Assembly (NCBI RefSeq): GCF_002358085.1 | Contig: NZ_NTJD01000008.1 | Span: 1 to 64,000, forward strand | Length of the DNA stretch: 64,000 nt | Reading direction: 5' to 3' | Source of the DNA: Pseudothioclava arenosa | GTDB lineage: Bacteria; Pseudomonadota; Alphaproteobacteria; Rhodobacterales; Rhodobacteraceae | Part shown: in pieces, positions 39,921 to 49,153 of the stretch | Numbering within the stretch: the first letter of the stretch is position 1 | Layout: the number at the start of each line of letters is the position of its first letter | Made by a program: the position numbers and the translations under genes | The notes under the pieces: generated by a model | What the model saw: the letters and a program-made list of their open reading frames with translations, nothing else | Databases searched by the model: none | What the model was told of the DNA's origin: nothing

Positions 39921-40577
39921 ATGGTCAATATCATCCTGCTCGGTCCGCCGGGCGCCGGTAAAGGCACCCAGGCACGTCGCCTCGTGGAAGAGCGCGGCAT
40001 GGTCCAGCTCTCGACGGGCGACATGCTGCGCGAGGCGATGAGCTCGGGCACCGAGATGGGCAAGAAGGTCGCCGACGTGATGGCGCGCGGCGAGCTTGTC
40101 ACCGATGAGATCGTGATCGGCCTGATCGAGGAAAAGATCGGCAGCGCCGGCGGCAATGGCTTCATCTTCGACGGCTTCCCGCGCACGCTGGCGCAGGCCG
40201 ATGCGCTTGGCGAGCTGCTGGCGCGAACCGGCCAGACGCTTGGTGCGGTGATCGAGATGCGCGTCGATGACGAGGCGCTGGTGCGCCGGATCACCGGTCG
40301 CTTTACCTGCGGCGAGTGCGGCGAGGTCTATCACGACGAGACCAAGCCGACTAAGGCCGAGGGTGTCTGCGACGAGTGCGGCTCGACCAATCTCAAGCGC
40401 CGGGCTGACGACAACGAAGACAGCCTCAAGCAGCGCCTGATGGAATACTACAAGAAAACCTCGCCGCTGATCGGCTACTACTATCACGCCGGCGCGCTGC
40501 GCAGCGTCGATGGCCTCGCCGATATCGAGGATGTCGCGGGCGCGATCGCGGCTATTCTGGACCAGCCGGCAGGCTAA
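39921..40577 (+). CDS. adk: Adenylate kinase (zinc-LID type)
   Basis: A 218-residue adenylate kinase that interconverts ATP, ADP and AMP. The P-loop GPPGAGKGT is at residues 8-16 and DGFPRT at 84-89. The LID carries four Cys (130, 133, 150, 153) in CGEC and CDEC, so it probably binds structural zinc. An ACGGGAGTG ribosome-binding site precedes it. Confidence 0.97.
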   Translation: MVNIILLGPPGAGKGTQARRLVEERGMVQLSTGDMLREAMSSGTEMGKKVADVMARGELVTDEIVIGLIEEKIGSAGGNGFIFDGFPRTLAQADALGELLARTGQTLGAVIEMRVDDEALVRRITGRFTCGECGEVYHDETKPTKAEGVCDECGSTNLKRRADDNEDSLKQRLMEYYKKTSPLIGYYYHAGALRSVDGLADIEDVAGAIAAILDQPAG

Positions 40578-40590
40578 GGTGATTGCGCGC

Positions 40591-40619
40591 TTGACCTTGC
40601 GGGAAATTCCCTCTAGGTC
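40591..40619 (+). promoter_or_regulatory. Promoter of the alpha unit (rpsM-rpsK-rpoA-rplQ)
   Basis: TTGACC (40591-40596), 17 bp, TAGGTC (40614-40619). It lies in the 183-nt gap between adk and rpsM. Confidence 0.6.
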
Positions 40620-40630
40620 ACGGCGTCTCT

Positions 40631-40704
40631 CAGGAGAATCATTCTTGCAAAGGAAAGATTCTCTGAAGGAAAACTTCGCGGGGGCCCGAACGCCGTTTCG
40701 GGCC
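40631..40704 (+). promoter_or_regulatory. Structured leader of the alpha unit
   Basis: Two hairpins follow the promoter. CAGGAGAATC pairs with GATTCTCTG with one bulged base (40631-40665). GGCCCGAA pairs with TTCGGGCC (40683-40704). The second is 57 nt upstream of the rpsM start. They may mediate autoregulation by a ribosomal protein of the operon, but no ligand can be named. Confidence 0.45.
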
Positions 40705-40760
40705 TTCAGTTGTGAAAAAAGGTTCTGGTGCTACGGAACCGCAACGAAAGGATAAGCGCT

Positions 40761-41129
40761 TTGGCACGTATTGCTGGCGTCAACATTCCGACCGGGAAAC
40801 GCGTCCCGATCGCTCTGACCTACATCACCGGTATCGGTCCCCACACCGCGCAGCTGATCTGCGAAGCGGTGGGCATCGAAGCCACCCGTCGCGTGAACGA
40901 GCTTTCGGATGCCGAAGTGCTCGCGATCCGCGAACATATCGACGCGAACTTCACCGTCGAAGGCGATCTGCGTCGCGAGACCCAGATGAACATCAAGCGC
41001 CTGATGGACCTCGGCTGCTACCGCGGCCTGCGCCACCGCCGCAACCTGCCGGTTCGCGGTCAGCGCACCCATACCAACGCCCGCACCCGCAAGGGCCCGG
41101 CCAAGCCGATCGCCGGCAAGAAGAAGTAA
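40761..41129 (+). CDS. rpsM: 30S ribosomal protein S13, TTG start
   Basis: A 122-residue S13 in the 30S head. [21 protein letters not shown] and the C-terminal [14 protein letters not shown] block are diagnostic. The only conserved start is TTG at 40761, with AAAGGA 8 nt upstream. A rare start codon on a ribosomal gene may tune expression. Confidence 0.93.
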   Translation: MARIAGVNIPTGKRVPIALTYITGIGPHTAQLICEAVGIEATRRVNELSDAEVLAIREHIDANFTVEGDLRRETQMNIKRLMDLGCYRGLRHRRNLPVRGQRTHTNARTRKGPAKPIAGKKK

Positions 41130-41143
41130 GGGAGGGTTGAGAT

Positions 41144-41533
41144 ATGGCTCGCGATAAGGTTCGCACGAAGCGCAAAGAGCGCAAAAACATCGCTGCCGGC
41201 GTGGTTCACGTGAACTCGTCGTTCAACAACACCAAGATCCTGATCTCGGACGTGCAAGGCAACGCCATTTCGTGGTCGTCGGCTGGCACCATGGGCTTCA
41301 AGGGTTCGCGGAAATCGACCCCCTACGCCGCGCAGATGGCCGCCGAAGACGCTGCCCGCAAGGCGCAGGAGCACGGCCTGAAGACGGTTGACGTCGAAGT
41401 GCAGGGCCCGGGTTCGGGCCGTGAGTCGGCGCTGCGTGCGCTGGCCGCTGTCGGTCTGACCGTCACCTCGATCCGTGACGTCACCCCGATCGCGCACAAC
41501 GGCTGCCGCCCGCCGAAACGCCGCCGCGTGTGA
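41144..41533 (+). CDS. rpsK: 30S ribosomal protein S11
   Basis: A 129-residue S11 on the platform. [18 protein letters not shown] and the ending [11 protein letters not shown] are diagnostic. A GGGAGG ribosome-binding site is present. A hairpin follows. Confidence 0.97.
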   Translation: MARDKVRTKRKERKNIAAGVVHVNSSFNNTKILISDVQGNAISWSSAGTMGFKGSRKSTPYAAQMAAEDAARKAQEHGLKTVDVEVQGPGSGRESALRALAAVGLTVTSIRDVTPIAHNGCRPPKRRRV

Positions 41534-41550
41534 TCTGATTTTTTGCGGTC

Positions 41551-41578
41551 GGCCCGTGCGAGATCCCTCGCGCGGGCC
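41551..41578 (+). terminator. Hairpin between rpsK and rpoA
   Basis: GGCCCGTGCGAG pairs with CTCGCGCGGGCC (one G-U), loop ATCC, then GGTCGTTTT. It may attenuate rpoA relative to the ribosomal genes. Confidence 0.6.
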
Positions 41579-41650
41579 GGTCGTTTTCGCATTTTCCTCG
41601 GGCGTTTTCAGCTTTCGGACATGGGCTGAAAACAAGAATGGAGGCAACGC

Positions 41651-42667
41651 ATGATCCATAAGAATTGGGCCGAATTGATCAAGCCGACCCAGCTTGAAAT
41701 CAAAGCCGGCAACGATCCCATGCGCCAGGCCACCGTCATCGCCGAACCGCTTGAGCGCGGTTTTGGTCTGACGCTGGGCAACGCGCTGCGCCGCGTGCTG
41801 ATGTCGTCGCTGCAAGGCGCGGCGATCACCTCGGTGCAGATCGACAACGTTCTGCACGAGTTCTCCTCGGTTGCGGGCGTGCGTGAAGATGTCACCGACA
41901 TCGTGCTGAACCTCAAGGGCGTCGCCCTGCGCATGGACGTCGAAGGTCCGAAGCGCCTCGCGATCTCGGCCAAGGGCCCGGGCGTTGTCACCGCCGGTGA
42001 CATCTCGGAAACCGCTGGCATCGAAGTGCTGAACAAGGATCACGTGATCTGCCACCTCGACGATGGCGCCGACGTGTTCATGGAGCTGACCGTGAACACC
42101 GGCAAAGGCTATGTCGCGGCCGACAAGAACCGCCCCGAAGATGCGCCGATCGGCCTGATCCCGATCGATGCGATCTATTCGCCGGTGAAGAAAGTCGCCT
42201 ACGAAGTGCAGCCGACCCGCGAAGGTCAGGTGCTGGACTATGACAAGCTGACGCTGAAAATCGAAACCGACGGCTCGATCACGCCGGAAGACGCCGTGGC
42301 CTATGCCGCGCGCATCTTGCAAGACCAGCTGTCGATCTTCGTCAACTTCGAAGAGCCGGAAGCCGCGGGCAAGGCCGATGCCGATGACGGCCTCGAGTTC
42401 AACCCGCTGCTGCTCAAGAAAGTCGACGAGCTGGAGCTGTCGGTCCGTTCGGCCAACTGCCTCAAGAACGACAACATCGTCTATATCGGCGATCTCATCC
42501 AGAAAACCGAAGCCGAGATGCTCCGCACCCCGAACTTCGGCCGCAAGTCGCTCAACGAGATCAAGGAAGTGCTCTCGGGCATGGGCCTGCACCTCGGCAT
42601 GGAAGTCGAGGATTGGCCGCCGGAGAACATCGAAGATCTGGCCAAGCGCTTTGAAGATCAGTTCTGA
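41651..42667 (+). CDS. rpoA: RNA polymerase alpha subunit
   Basis: A 338-residue RpoA. The N-terminal assembly domain contains [22 protein letters not shown]. The C-terminal domain, which binds UP elements and activators, contains [23 protein letters not shown] linker at residues 235-250 joins them. A TGGAGGCAAC ribosome-binding site is present. rplQ follows after 142 nt. Confidence 0.97.
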   Translation: MIHKNWAELIKPTQLEIKAGNDPMRQATVIAEPLERGFGLTLGNALRRVLMSSLQGAAITSVQIDNVLHEFSSVAGVREDVTDIVLNLKGVALRMDVEGPKRLAISAKGPGVVTAGDISETAGIEVLNKDHVICHLDDGADVFMELTVNTGKGYVAADKNRPEDAPIGLIPIDAIYSPVKKVAYEVQPTREGQVLDYDKLTLKIETDGSITPEDAVAYAARILQDQLSIFVNFEEPEAAGKADADDGLEFNPLLLKKVDELELSVRSANCLKNDNIVYIGDLIQKTEAEMLRTPNFGRKSLNEIKEVLSGMGLHLGMEVEDWPPENIEDLAKRFEDQF

Positions 42668-42809
42668 TTGACTCAGACGGGGGGCGTGCGCTACATGCCC
42701 CCCGGTAAATGCCGGCACTGGCCGGGAACCTTGGGCAAATCCGCCCCAACGAAGTCCGATCCAACGCAGGTCGGGCAAGACAAAGCAAAACGCGAATAGG
42801 AGATTTATC

Positions 42810-43229
42810 ATGCGTCACGCTCGCGGTTACCGCCGTCTGAACCGTACCCACGAACACCGCAAAGCGCTGTTCTCGAACATGGCTGGCTCGCTCATCGAGC
42901 ACGAGCAGATCAAGACCACCCTGCCGAAAGCCAAGGAACTGCGTCCGATCGTCGAAAAACTGATCACGCTGGCGAAGCGTGGCGACCTGCACGCCCGTCG
43001 TCAGGCCGCGGCTCAGCTGAAAGAAGACAAGGACGTCGCGAAGCTGTTCGAAGTGCTCGGCCCCCGCTACAAAGAGCGTCAGGGCGGCTACATCCGCATC
43101 ATGAAAGCCGGCTTCCGCTATGGCGACATGGCGCCGATGGCGATCATCGAATTCGTCGACCGTGACCCGGCCGCCAAAGGCGCCGCCGACAAGGCCCGCG
43201 TCGAAGCCGAGGACGCCGCCGAGGATTGA
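42810..43229 (+). CDS. rplQ: 50S ribosomal protein L17
   Basis: A 139-residue L17, the last gene of the ribosomal cluster. [20 protein letters not shown] is the family start. Its C-terminal tail is Ala/Asp/Glu-rich. A TAGGAG ribosome-binding site precedes the ATG; a terminator follows. Confidence 0.97.
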   Translation: MRHARGYRRLNRTHEHRKALFSNMAGSLIEHEQIKTTLPKAKELRPIVEKLITLAKRGDLHARRQAAAQLKEDKDVAKLFEVLGPRYKERQGGYIRIMKAGFRYGDMAPMAIIEFVDRDPAAKGAADKARVEAEDAAED

Positions 43230-43256
43230 TCCTCGCGCCGCATCGGCACGAAACAG

Positions 43257-43285
43257 ACCCCGCTCGCAAGAGCGGGGTTTTTTTG
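43257..43285 (+). terminator. Terminator after rplQ
   Basis: ACCCCGCTC, loop GCAA, GAGCGGGGT, then TTTTTT. It separates the ribosomal cluster from the quorum-sensing genes. Confidence 0.92.
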
Positions 43286-43337
43286 TTGCTGGAATATTAC
43301 CCTTGGTTGATCATCCTCTGATTTTGTAAACTGTGAA

Positions 43338-43366
43338 TTGCGCAACCGATACGGGCGCAATAAGGT
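43338..43366 (+). promoter_or_regulatory. Putative autoregulated promoter of luxR-luxI pair
   Basis: TTGCGC (43338-43343), 17 bp, TAAGGT (43361-43366). A dyad TTGCGC-N11-GCGCAA (43338-43360) exactly spans the -35 box and the spacer, so a bound dimer would block RNA polymerase. This is inference from sequence position. Confidence 0.55.
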
Positions 43367-43434
43367 TAACGTAAACGTAGGCCCCGAGGCTCGGGCGCCT
43401 GTGCGAGAATTCTATCAAGGCAATTTCAAGACAG

Positions 43435-44046
43435 ATGATTGTACACAGAGGGATTGATCAGAAGCTTGCGGTGCTGGGCAAGTTTGCGCCGCGCGGGTTC
43501 TTTGTCGGGCTGCATATCCGTTTCACCGCGCCACTGATATCCTTTCAGACCTACGACAAGGCCTGGCTTGATTATTATACCGACAACGGCTTCGTCCTGC
43601 GCGATCCGATGACGGCCTGGGGGTTCTCGACGACGGGTGTGATCCGCTGGAGCGATCCGGCGCTGCCCGATCCGTTCCACCTGTTCAGGGAGGCCGCGCG
43701 ATTCGGCCTGAAATACGGGATGACGGTCGCCGTCGGCCCGATCCGGTCCCGCACCATCGCGAGCTTCGCGCGGGACGACCGGGAATTCACCCGGCAAGAG
43801 ATGGAAGCGCTTCACGGGATCGTCTGCGAATTGCACGACATGACGGAACCGCCCTTTGAGCTGACGACGGCTCAGGTCGAGGCGCTCAGATGTGTTGCAG
43901 GCGGCGATCGACATGCAGCCGCCGCTGCAAAACTGGGGATAACCGAAAGCGCGCTCAAGGCGCGTCTCATCTCCGCTCGGAACCGCCTGATGGCGCGCAC
44001 GACGGCCGAGGCGATCCAACGCGCCAAGGATTATCGTCTGCTCTAA
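43435..44046 (+). CDS. gtaR: LuxR-family quorum-sensing regulator (GtaR-like)
   Basis: A 203-residue LuxR-type regulator. The N-terminal autoinducer domain keeps Trp44, Tyr48, Asp57, Pro58, Trp72 and Gly95, the acyl-homoserine-lactone pocket residues. The C-terminal HTH (about 142-195) includes LTTAQVEALR and TESALKARLISARNRL. The position usually Glu in the LTxxE motif is Gln147. It is shorter than many LuxR proteins. In R. capsulatus the GtaR homolog represses gtaRI and affects gene-transfer agent and capsule. The name rests on synteny from memory; CerR-like is the alternative. Confidence 0.8.
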   Translation: MIVHRGIDQKLAVLGKFAPRGFFVGLHIRFTAPLISFQTYDKAWLDYYTDNGFVLRDPMTAWGFSTTGVIRWSDPALPDPFHLFREAARFGLKYGMTVAVGPIRSRTIASFARDDREFTRQEMEALHGIVCELHDMTEPPFELTTAQVEALRCVAGGDRHAAAAAKLGITESALKARLISARNRLMARTTAEAIQRAKDYRLL

Positions 44047-44099
44047 AGTCCAGCCACCTGCGCACGCTGACCTAAATCACGAACTTGCAGGAGGCACTT

Positions 44100-44690
44100 A
44101 TGCTGACCACTACCCTTTCTTTCGACAACTTCCACAACCATGGAGAGCTTTTCGCGAATATGCTTCGCGCGCGCCGGGAGTTGTTCATTGTCCACAACAA
44201 GTGGAACCTGCCCGAGGCGATGGGCATGGAATACGACCAGTACGACACCCCGGCGAGCCGCTGGGTCGTCGTGCATGACGAGCTGGGCCGCGTGCTGGCG
44301 GGGAATCGGCTGACGCCGACCACGACCAAATGCGGCATCTACAGCTACATGATCCGCGACGCGCAGCGCGGGCTCCTGGAAACGATCCCCTCGCATCTTC
44401 TGTATGAAGAGGCGCCGGTGGCCGAGACCATCTGGGAAAGCTCGCGTCTGTTCGTGGCGCATGACGTGCCCGCCGCGATGCGTCGGCGCGTCCATGCCAA
44501 GCTGGTGATGGAGTTGGGCAATGCGGCGCGTCGTCTCGGCGCGACCTCGTGCCTGACGCTGCTGAACGCGAACTGGCCGCGTTGGGCAGGGCGCGTGGGG
44601 GTGTCGATGACGGCGATGGGCCCGGTGATGGAAATCGAAGGGGTCAACAACCAGGTCGTGTCGATGGATTTCTCGCAGAACCTGCACTGA
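44100..44690 (+). CDS. gtaI: Acyl-homoserine-lactone synthase (LuxI family)
   Basis: A 196-residue LuxI-type synthase that makes an acyl-homoserine lactone from SAM and acyl-ACP. The conserved core is present: Trp35, Glu44, Asp46, Asp49 in GMEYDQYD, Arg70 in NRLTP and Arg116 in WESSRLF. Acyl length cannot be told from sequence; the homologs in this genus make long chains. The ATG at 44100 has CAGGAGG upstream. It lies 53 nt after the luxR gene, on the same strand. Confidence 0.92.
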   Translation: MLTTTLSFDNFHNHGELFANMLRARRELFIVHNKWNLPEAMGMEYDQYDTPASRWVVVHDELGRVLAGNRLTPTTTKCGIYSYMIRDAQRGLLETIPSHLLYEEAPVAETIWESSRLFVAHDVPAAMRRRVHAKLVMELGNAARRLGATSCLTLLNANWPRWAGRVGVSMTAMGPVMEIEGVNNQVVSMDFSQNLH

Positions 44691-44698
44691 TCGCAACC

Positions 44699-44722
44699 GG
44701 GTCGGGCCTTCGGGCCCGACCC
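44699..44722 (+). terminator. UUCG-loop hairpin after luxI
   Basis: GGGTCGGGCC, loop TTCG, GGCCCGACCC. A perfect 10-bp stem, without a T-run. Confidence 0.6.
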
Positions 44723-44770
44723 ATCCGCCCGATTGCGGAGGCCATCGGCTGGCGCTAGGCTCGCGCCATC

Positions 44771-46081
44771 ATGGCCGACCTGTTCGACTCCCCTTCTTCC
44801 GGGCCCGCGCCCACGGCGCATCGCCCGCTCGCGGATCGTATCCGTCCCCGGCACCTCTCCGAGGTGATCGGCCAGCGCCATGTGCTTGGCCCCGAAGGGC
44901 CTTTGGGCGCGATGCTGGCCGCGGGGTCTTTGTCGTCGATCATCCTCTGGGGGCCGCCCGGTGTCGGCAAGACCACGATCGCGCGGCTTCTGGCCGAGGA
45001 AACCGACCGCGCCTTCGTGCAGATTTCCGCGATCTTCACCGGCGTGCCGGACCTGCGCAAAGTCTTTGAGGCGGCCAAGCTGCGCGCGGGGCGGGGACGT
45101 GGCACGCTCCTGTTCGTCGATGAGATCCACCGCTTCAACAAGGCGCAGCAAGACAGTTTCCTGCCGCATATGGAGGATGGCACGATCCTTCTAGTCGGCG
45201 CCACCACGGAAAACCCGAGCTTCGAGCTGAACGCCGCCGTGCTGAGCCGCGCGCAGGTGATCGTGCTCGAACGGCTGTCGCTGGCCGATCTGGAATTGCT
45301 GGCGCAGCGCGCGGAAAAGGCGCTGGGGCAGGGCCTGCCGCTGAAGGCGCCCGCGCGCGAGGCGCTTCTGGAGATGGCCGATGGTGATGGGCGCGCGCTC
45401 TTGAACCTGATTGAGCAGGTCGCGGCCTGGAAGGTTGCGGCGCCGCTCGATACCGAGGCGCTCTCGGCACGGCTGATGCGGCGCGCGGCAAAATACGACA
45501 AGTCCGGCGATGAGCATTACAACCTGATCTCGGCCTTGCATAAATCGGTGCGTGGCTCGGACCCGGACGCGGCGCTCTACTGGTTTTCGCGGATGCTTGA
45601 AGGCGGCGAAGACCCGCGGTTCCTGGCGCGGCGGCTGGTGCGGATGGCCGTCGAGGATATCGGGCTGGCCGACCCGCAGGCGCAATCGCATGCGCTGCAC
45701 GCCTGGGAAACCTACGAGCGGCTGGGCAGCCCCGAGGGGGAACTCGCGCTGGCGCAATCGGTGATCTACCTCGCGCTCGCGCCGAAGTCGAACGCGGGCT
45801 ACATCGCCTATAAGGCGGCGCGCAAAGAGGCCAAGCGCACCGGATCGGAGCCGCCGCCCAAGCATATCCTGAACGCGCCCACCAAGCTGATGGAAGAGCA
45901 AGGCTATGGCGCCGGTTATGCCTATGACCACGACGCCGAAGACGGGTTTTCGGGGCAGAATTATTTCCCCGAGACGATGAAGCGCCCCGTGCTTTACGCC
46001 CCGGTTGAGCGCGGGTTTGAGCGCGAGTTGAAAAAGCGCGTCGAGTGGTTCGCCAAACTGCGTGGCAAGCGCGGCGGTTGA
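44771..46081 (+). CDS. rarA: Replication-associated recombination ATPase RarA
   Basis: A 436-residue AAA+ ATPase of the RarA/MgsA/WRNIP1 family that acts at stalled replication forks. Walker A is GPPGVGKTT (61-69) and Walker B LLFVDEIHRF (113-122). Sensor residues lie in GATTENPSFELN, and the C-terminal tetramerization domain includes KSNAGYIAYKAA. No strong ribosome-binding site is visible before the ATG at 44771. fluC begins 43 nt downstream. Confidence 0.94.
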   Translation: MADLFDSPSSGPAPTAHRPLADRIRPRHLSEVIGQRHVLGPEGPLGAMLAAGSLSSIILWGPPGVGKTTIARLLAEETDRAFVQISAIFTGVPDLRKVFEAAKLRAGRGRGTLLFVDEIHRFNKAQQDSFLPHMEDGTILLVGATTENPSFELNAAVLSRAQVIVLERLSLADLELLAQRAEKALGQGLPLKAPAREALLEMADGDGRALLNLIEQVAAWKVAAPLDTEALSARLMRRAAKYDKSGDEHYNLISALHKSVRGSDPDAALYWFSRMLEGGEDPRFLARRLVRMAVEDIGLADPQAQSHALHAWETYERLGSPEGELALAQSVIYLALAPKSNAGYIAYKAARKEAKRTGSEPPPKHILNAPTKLMEEQGYGAGYAYDHDAEDGFSGQNYFPETMKRPVLYAPVERGFERELKKRVEWFAKLRGKRGG

Positions 46082-46124
46082 CATTCGCGGGCGGCCCGGG
46101 CCTATGGGCGCAAAGGAGCACAGC

Positions 46125-46511
46125 ATGCTGATGACGGTTCTACAGGTCGCTTTGGGCGGCGCGATCGGGGCTTCGGGGCGCTATCTGTCCGGGGTGGCGA
46201 TCCTGCGGATCTTCGGTCTGCAGCCGATGCCGCTCGGGGTGATTTTCGTCAATATCCTTGGCTCGTTCCTGATGGGGCTCCTGGTGGTGTTCCTGGGGCA
46301 AAAGCAGATGACGCATCTGAACCCGCTCCTTGCCACCGGCATCCTTGGCGGCTTCACCACGTTTTCGTCCTTCTCGCTGGAGACCTGGACGCTGATCGAG
46401 CGCGGTGACACGGCGCTGGCGGCGGCCTATGTGGGGCTGTCGGTTTCGGCGGGCCTCCTGGGGCTGGTGGCCGGCATCTATGCAATGCGTGCAATTCTGG
46501 GGGCGGCATGA
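46125..46511 (+). CDS. crcB: Fluoride exporter FluC (CrcB)
   Basis: A 128-residue four-helix Fluc channel that exports fluoride. GGAIGASGRYLSG, VNILGSFLMG and GILGGFTTFSSFSLE, with the Phe-box and Na+ site, are present. The ATG at 46125 has AAAGGAG upstream. It overlaps rluC by 4 nt. No fluoride riboswitch was recognised upstream. Confidence 0.93.
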   Translation: MLMTVLQVALGGAIGASGRYLSGVAILRIFGLQPMPLGVIFVNILGSFLMGLLVVFLGQKQMTHLNPLLATGILGGFTTFSSFSLETWTLIERGDTALAAAYVGLSVSAGLLGLVAGIYAMRAILGAA

Positions 46512-47560
46512 GCGGCGTTCAACTTCTGAAAGTGACCGAAGACGAGGGCGAGCAGCGCCTTGACCGCTGGCTCAAGCGCCGCTTCCCGCAGCTCTCGCAA
46601 ATCGCGATCGAAAAGATGTGCCGCAAGGGCGAGCTGCGGGTGAATGGCGGGCGCGTGAAGGCGAACACCCGCGTCGAGCCGGGGCAGGAGGTGCGTGTGC
46701 CGCCCTTGCCCGCGCCGGGCGAGCGGCCCTTGCCCGCTGACCGTGCCGAGGGGGTCTCGCAGGCCGATGAAAAGATGATCCAGGCCTCGGTGCTCTGGAA
46801 GGACGAGCATATCATCGCGATCAACAAGCCGCCGGGGCTGCCGTCGCAGGGCGGCTCGGGGCAGGGTAATCGCCATGTCGACGGTTTGGCCGAGGCGCTG
46901 AAATTCGGCTATAAAGAGCGCCCCAAGCTGGTGCACCGGCTTGATAAGGACACCTCGGGCGTGCTGCTTCTGGCGCGCACCGACCGGGTCGCGCGGCGCC
47001 TTTCCGAGGCGTTCCGCAACAAGACCACGCGCAAGATCTATTGGGCGGCGGTGGCTGGTGTGCCCAGCCCCAAGCTTGGCACGGTGCGTTTCGCGCTGAT
47101 GAAGGCGCCCGGCCATGGTCGCGGCGGCGAGGGCGAGAAGATGGTCTGCATCCATCCCGCCAAGATCGGCGATTTCCCCGATGCCAAGCGCGCCACAACC
47201 GATTACGCGGTGCTCGATGCGCTGGGCTCGCGCGTGGCATGGATGGCGCTGGTGCCGATCACCGGGCGCACGCACCAGCTGCGCGCGCATATGGCCGAGA
47301 TGGGCCACCCGATCATCGGCGACGGCAAATACGGCGGCTCGGGGCAGGAGAACCTCGGTGATGGCTGGGGCGCGCAACTGGGCGGCGAGATCAGCCGCAA
47401 GCTGCATCTGCATGCCCGCCAGATCAGCTTTGACCACCCCGTCACCGGCAAGCGCATTACCCTGACCGCGCCTTTGCCCGAGCACATGAAACGCACCTGG
47501 AAGACGCTGGGCTGGTCCGAGGCCGACGTGCCCGCCGACCCGTTCGAGGATCTGGAATGA
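46508..47560 (+). CDS. rluC: RluA-family pseudouridine synthase (RluC-like)
   Basis: A 350-residue enzyme that converts uridines in 23S rRNA to pseudouridine. An N-terminal S4 RNA-binding domain (about 12-65) contains RLDRWLKRRFPQLSQ. The catalytic loop LVHRLDKDTSG carries Asp146. GRTHQLRAHMAEMGHPIIGD is the late family block. It overlaps its neighbours by 4 nt on both sides. Confidence 0.88.
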   Translation: MSGVQLLKVTEDEGEQRLDRWLKRRFPQLSQIAIEKMCRKGELRVNGGRVKANTRVEPGQEVRVPPLPAPGERPLPADRAEGVSQADEKMIQASVLWKDEHIIAINKPPGLPSQGGSGQGNRHVDGLAEALKFGYKERPKLVHRLDKDTSGVLLLARTDRVARRLSEAFRNKTTRKIYWAAVAGVPSPKLGTVRFALMKAPGHGRGGEGEKMVCIHPAKIGDFPDAKRATTDYAVLDALGSRVAWMALVPITGRTHQLRAHMAEMGHPIIGDGKYGGSGQENLGDGWGAQLGGEISRKLHLHARQISFDHPVTGKRITLTAPLPEHMKRTWKTLGWSEADVPADPFEDLE

Positions 47561-48222
47561 AGCTTGCGATTTTCGATGTGGACGGCACGATTTCCGACAG
47601 CCAGTCCCATATCACCCATGCGATGACACTGGCCTTCGAGAGCGTGCATCTCGCCGCCCCCTCGCGCGAGGCGGTCTTGTCGATCGTCGGCCTGTCGCTG
47701 CCCGTCGCGGTGGCGCGGCTCGCGCCCGGGCTGGATGTGCCGCTGCAAGAGCGCATCGTTGAAGGCTACAAGGCGAGCTATTTCACCTCGCGCGCGGCGA
47801 GCCCCGCCCCGCTTTATCCGGGCGCTCTGGACTGCCTGCGCGACCTGCATTCGCGTGACGACCTGCTTTTGGGCGTGGCCACGGGCAAATCGCGGCGCGG
47901 GCTGAACGCGCTGATCGCGCATCACGGGCTCGACGGGATGTTCGTGACACAGCAGGTTGCCGACGATCACCCCTCGAAACCCGATCCCGAGATGATTTTT
48001 GCCGCGCTTTCCGAGACTGGCGTCGGGCGGCGCGCGGCGGTGATGATCGGCGACACGACATACGACATCGAGATGGCGCGCGCCGCCGGGGTCACCCCGA
48101 TCGGCGTGAGCTGGGGCTATCACCCGGTTTCGGCGCTTGAGGCGGCGGGGGCGGCGCGGATCGTCAACAGCTTCACCGAGCTTGAAGCGACGGTCCTGGA
48201 GATTCTGGAGGAAGTGGCATGA
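47557..48222 (+). CDS. HAD-family phosphatase
   Basis: A 221-residue HAD-IA hydrolase. Motif I is FDVDGTISDS, with nucleophile Asp7 and Asp9. A helical cap follows. Motif II is in GVATGKSRRG; motif III and IV are KPDPEM and MIGDTTYDIEMARAAG. It resembles phosphoglycolate phosphatases but the substrate is not certain. It overlaps rluC and the ATP12 gene by 4 nt each. Confidence 0.88.
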   Translation: MKLAIFDVDGTISDSQSHITHAMTLAFESVHLAAPSREAVLSIVGLSLPVAVARLAPGLDVPLQERIVEGYKASYFTSRAASPAPLYPGALDCLRDLHSRDDLLLGVATGKSRRGLNALIAHHGLDGMFVTQQVADDHPSKPDPEMIFAALSETGVGRRAAVMIGDTTYDIEMARAAGVTPIGVSWGYHPVSALEAAGAARIVNSFTELEATVLEILEEVA

Positions 48223-48929
48223 GCGGTTGGACGGCCAAGCGGTTCTGGAAAGAGGCATCGGTCTGCCCCGTCGAGGGTGGTTATGCGGTGCAGCTTGATG
48301 GGCGCAGCGTGAAAACGCCGGCGAAGGCCGCACTTGTCCTGCCGACCGAGGCCATGGCCGCCGCCATCGCCGCCGAATGGGACGCGCAAGAGGAAAAGGT
48401 CAATCCGGCGACGATGCCGGTGACGCGCTCGGCCAATGCCGCGATCGACAAGGTGGCCACGCAATTCGCCGAAGTCGCCGCGCTGATCGCCGAATATGGC
48501 GGCACCGATCTTTTGTGCTATCGCGCCGAGGCGCCCGAGGATCTGGTGACGCGTCAGGCTGCGGTCTGGGACCCGCTGCTGGACTGGGCCGAGGCCGAGC
48601 TGGGCGTGCGCCTTGAGGTGACGGCGGGCGTCCTGCCCAGGGCGCAATCCGAGGCGGCGCTGATGCGGTTGCATGCGCTCGTGTCCGAGGTCGATCCGTT
48701 CCGCATGGCGGCGCTGCATGACCTTGTGGGCATCACCGGATCGCTCGTGCTGGGCCTTGCGGTGGCGCGGGGGCGGATCGGTGCGGGCGAGGCTTGGGTT
48801 CTGTCCCGAATCGATGAGGATTGGCAGGCGGAGCAATGGGGCGAGGACGAGGAAGCCTCTGCAACCGCTGCGGTCAAACGTGAGGCCCTTGAGCATGCAG
48901 GCCGGTTCTGGGCGCTTTGCGCCACCTGA
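48219..48929 (+). CDS. ATP12-family F1-ATPase assembly chaperone
   Basis: A 236-residue protein of the ATP12 family, which in mitochondria helps assemble the F1 alpha subunit. AKRFWKEASVCPVEGGY, VQLDGRSVKTPAKAALVLPT and EYGGTDLLCYRAEAPEDL are family blocks; the DPLLDWAE block follows. It is characteristic of alphaproteobacteria. It overlaps the HAD gene by 4 nt and ends the overlapping chain. Confidence 0.9.
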   Translation: MSGWTAKRFWKEASVCPVEGGYAVQLDGRSVKTPAKAALVLPTEAMAAAIAAEWDAQEEKVNPATMPVTRSANAAIDKVATQFAEVAALIAEYGGTDLLCYRAEAPEDLVTRQAAVWDPLLDWAEAELGVRLEVTAGVLPRAQSEAALMRLHALVSEVDPFRMAALHDLVGITGSLVLGLAVARGRIGAGEAWVLSRIDEDWQAEQWGEDEEASATAAVKREALEHAGRFWALCAT

Positions 48930-49153
48930 GCGGCGCGTGCGGCTGCGCGGAAATTTTTCGGCTGTTTGCCGGTTTAATGAGCGGATGCCGCTTAGTTCCT
49001 CAGTTGCCCTTGCGGAAGCCTGAAAGGCTGCTTGACGATCTTTGACCAATCGGCCCAAACTCCGGGCATTGGGGTAACCCATCAATGATCATGCCCGAAA
49101 TCAGGCAGCTAAAGAACCGCCCCCAGAGGGTGGCAACTCAGGAAGAGGTAACT

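Noticed and set aside
46082-46124. A fluoride riboswitch before crcB
   Set aside because: The 43-nt space after rarA is too short and lacks the crcB-motif sequences.
48930-49153. Promoter boxes before bztA
   Set aside because: TTGACG and TTTGACC occur near 49032-49045, but neither has a convincing -10 box at a proper distance, so no site was annotated.
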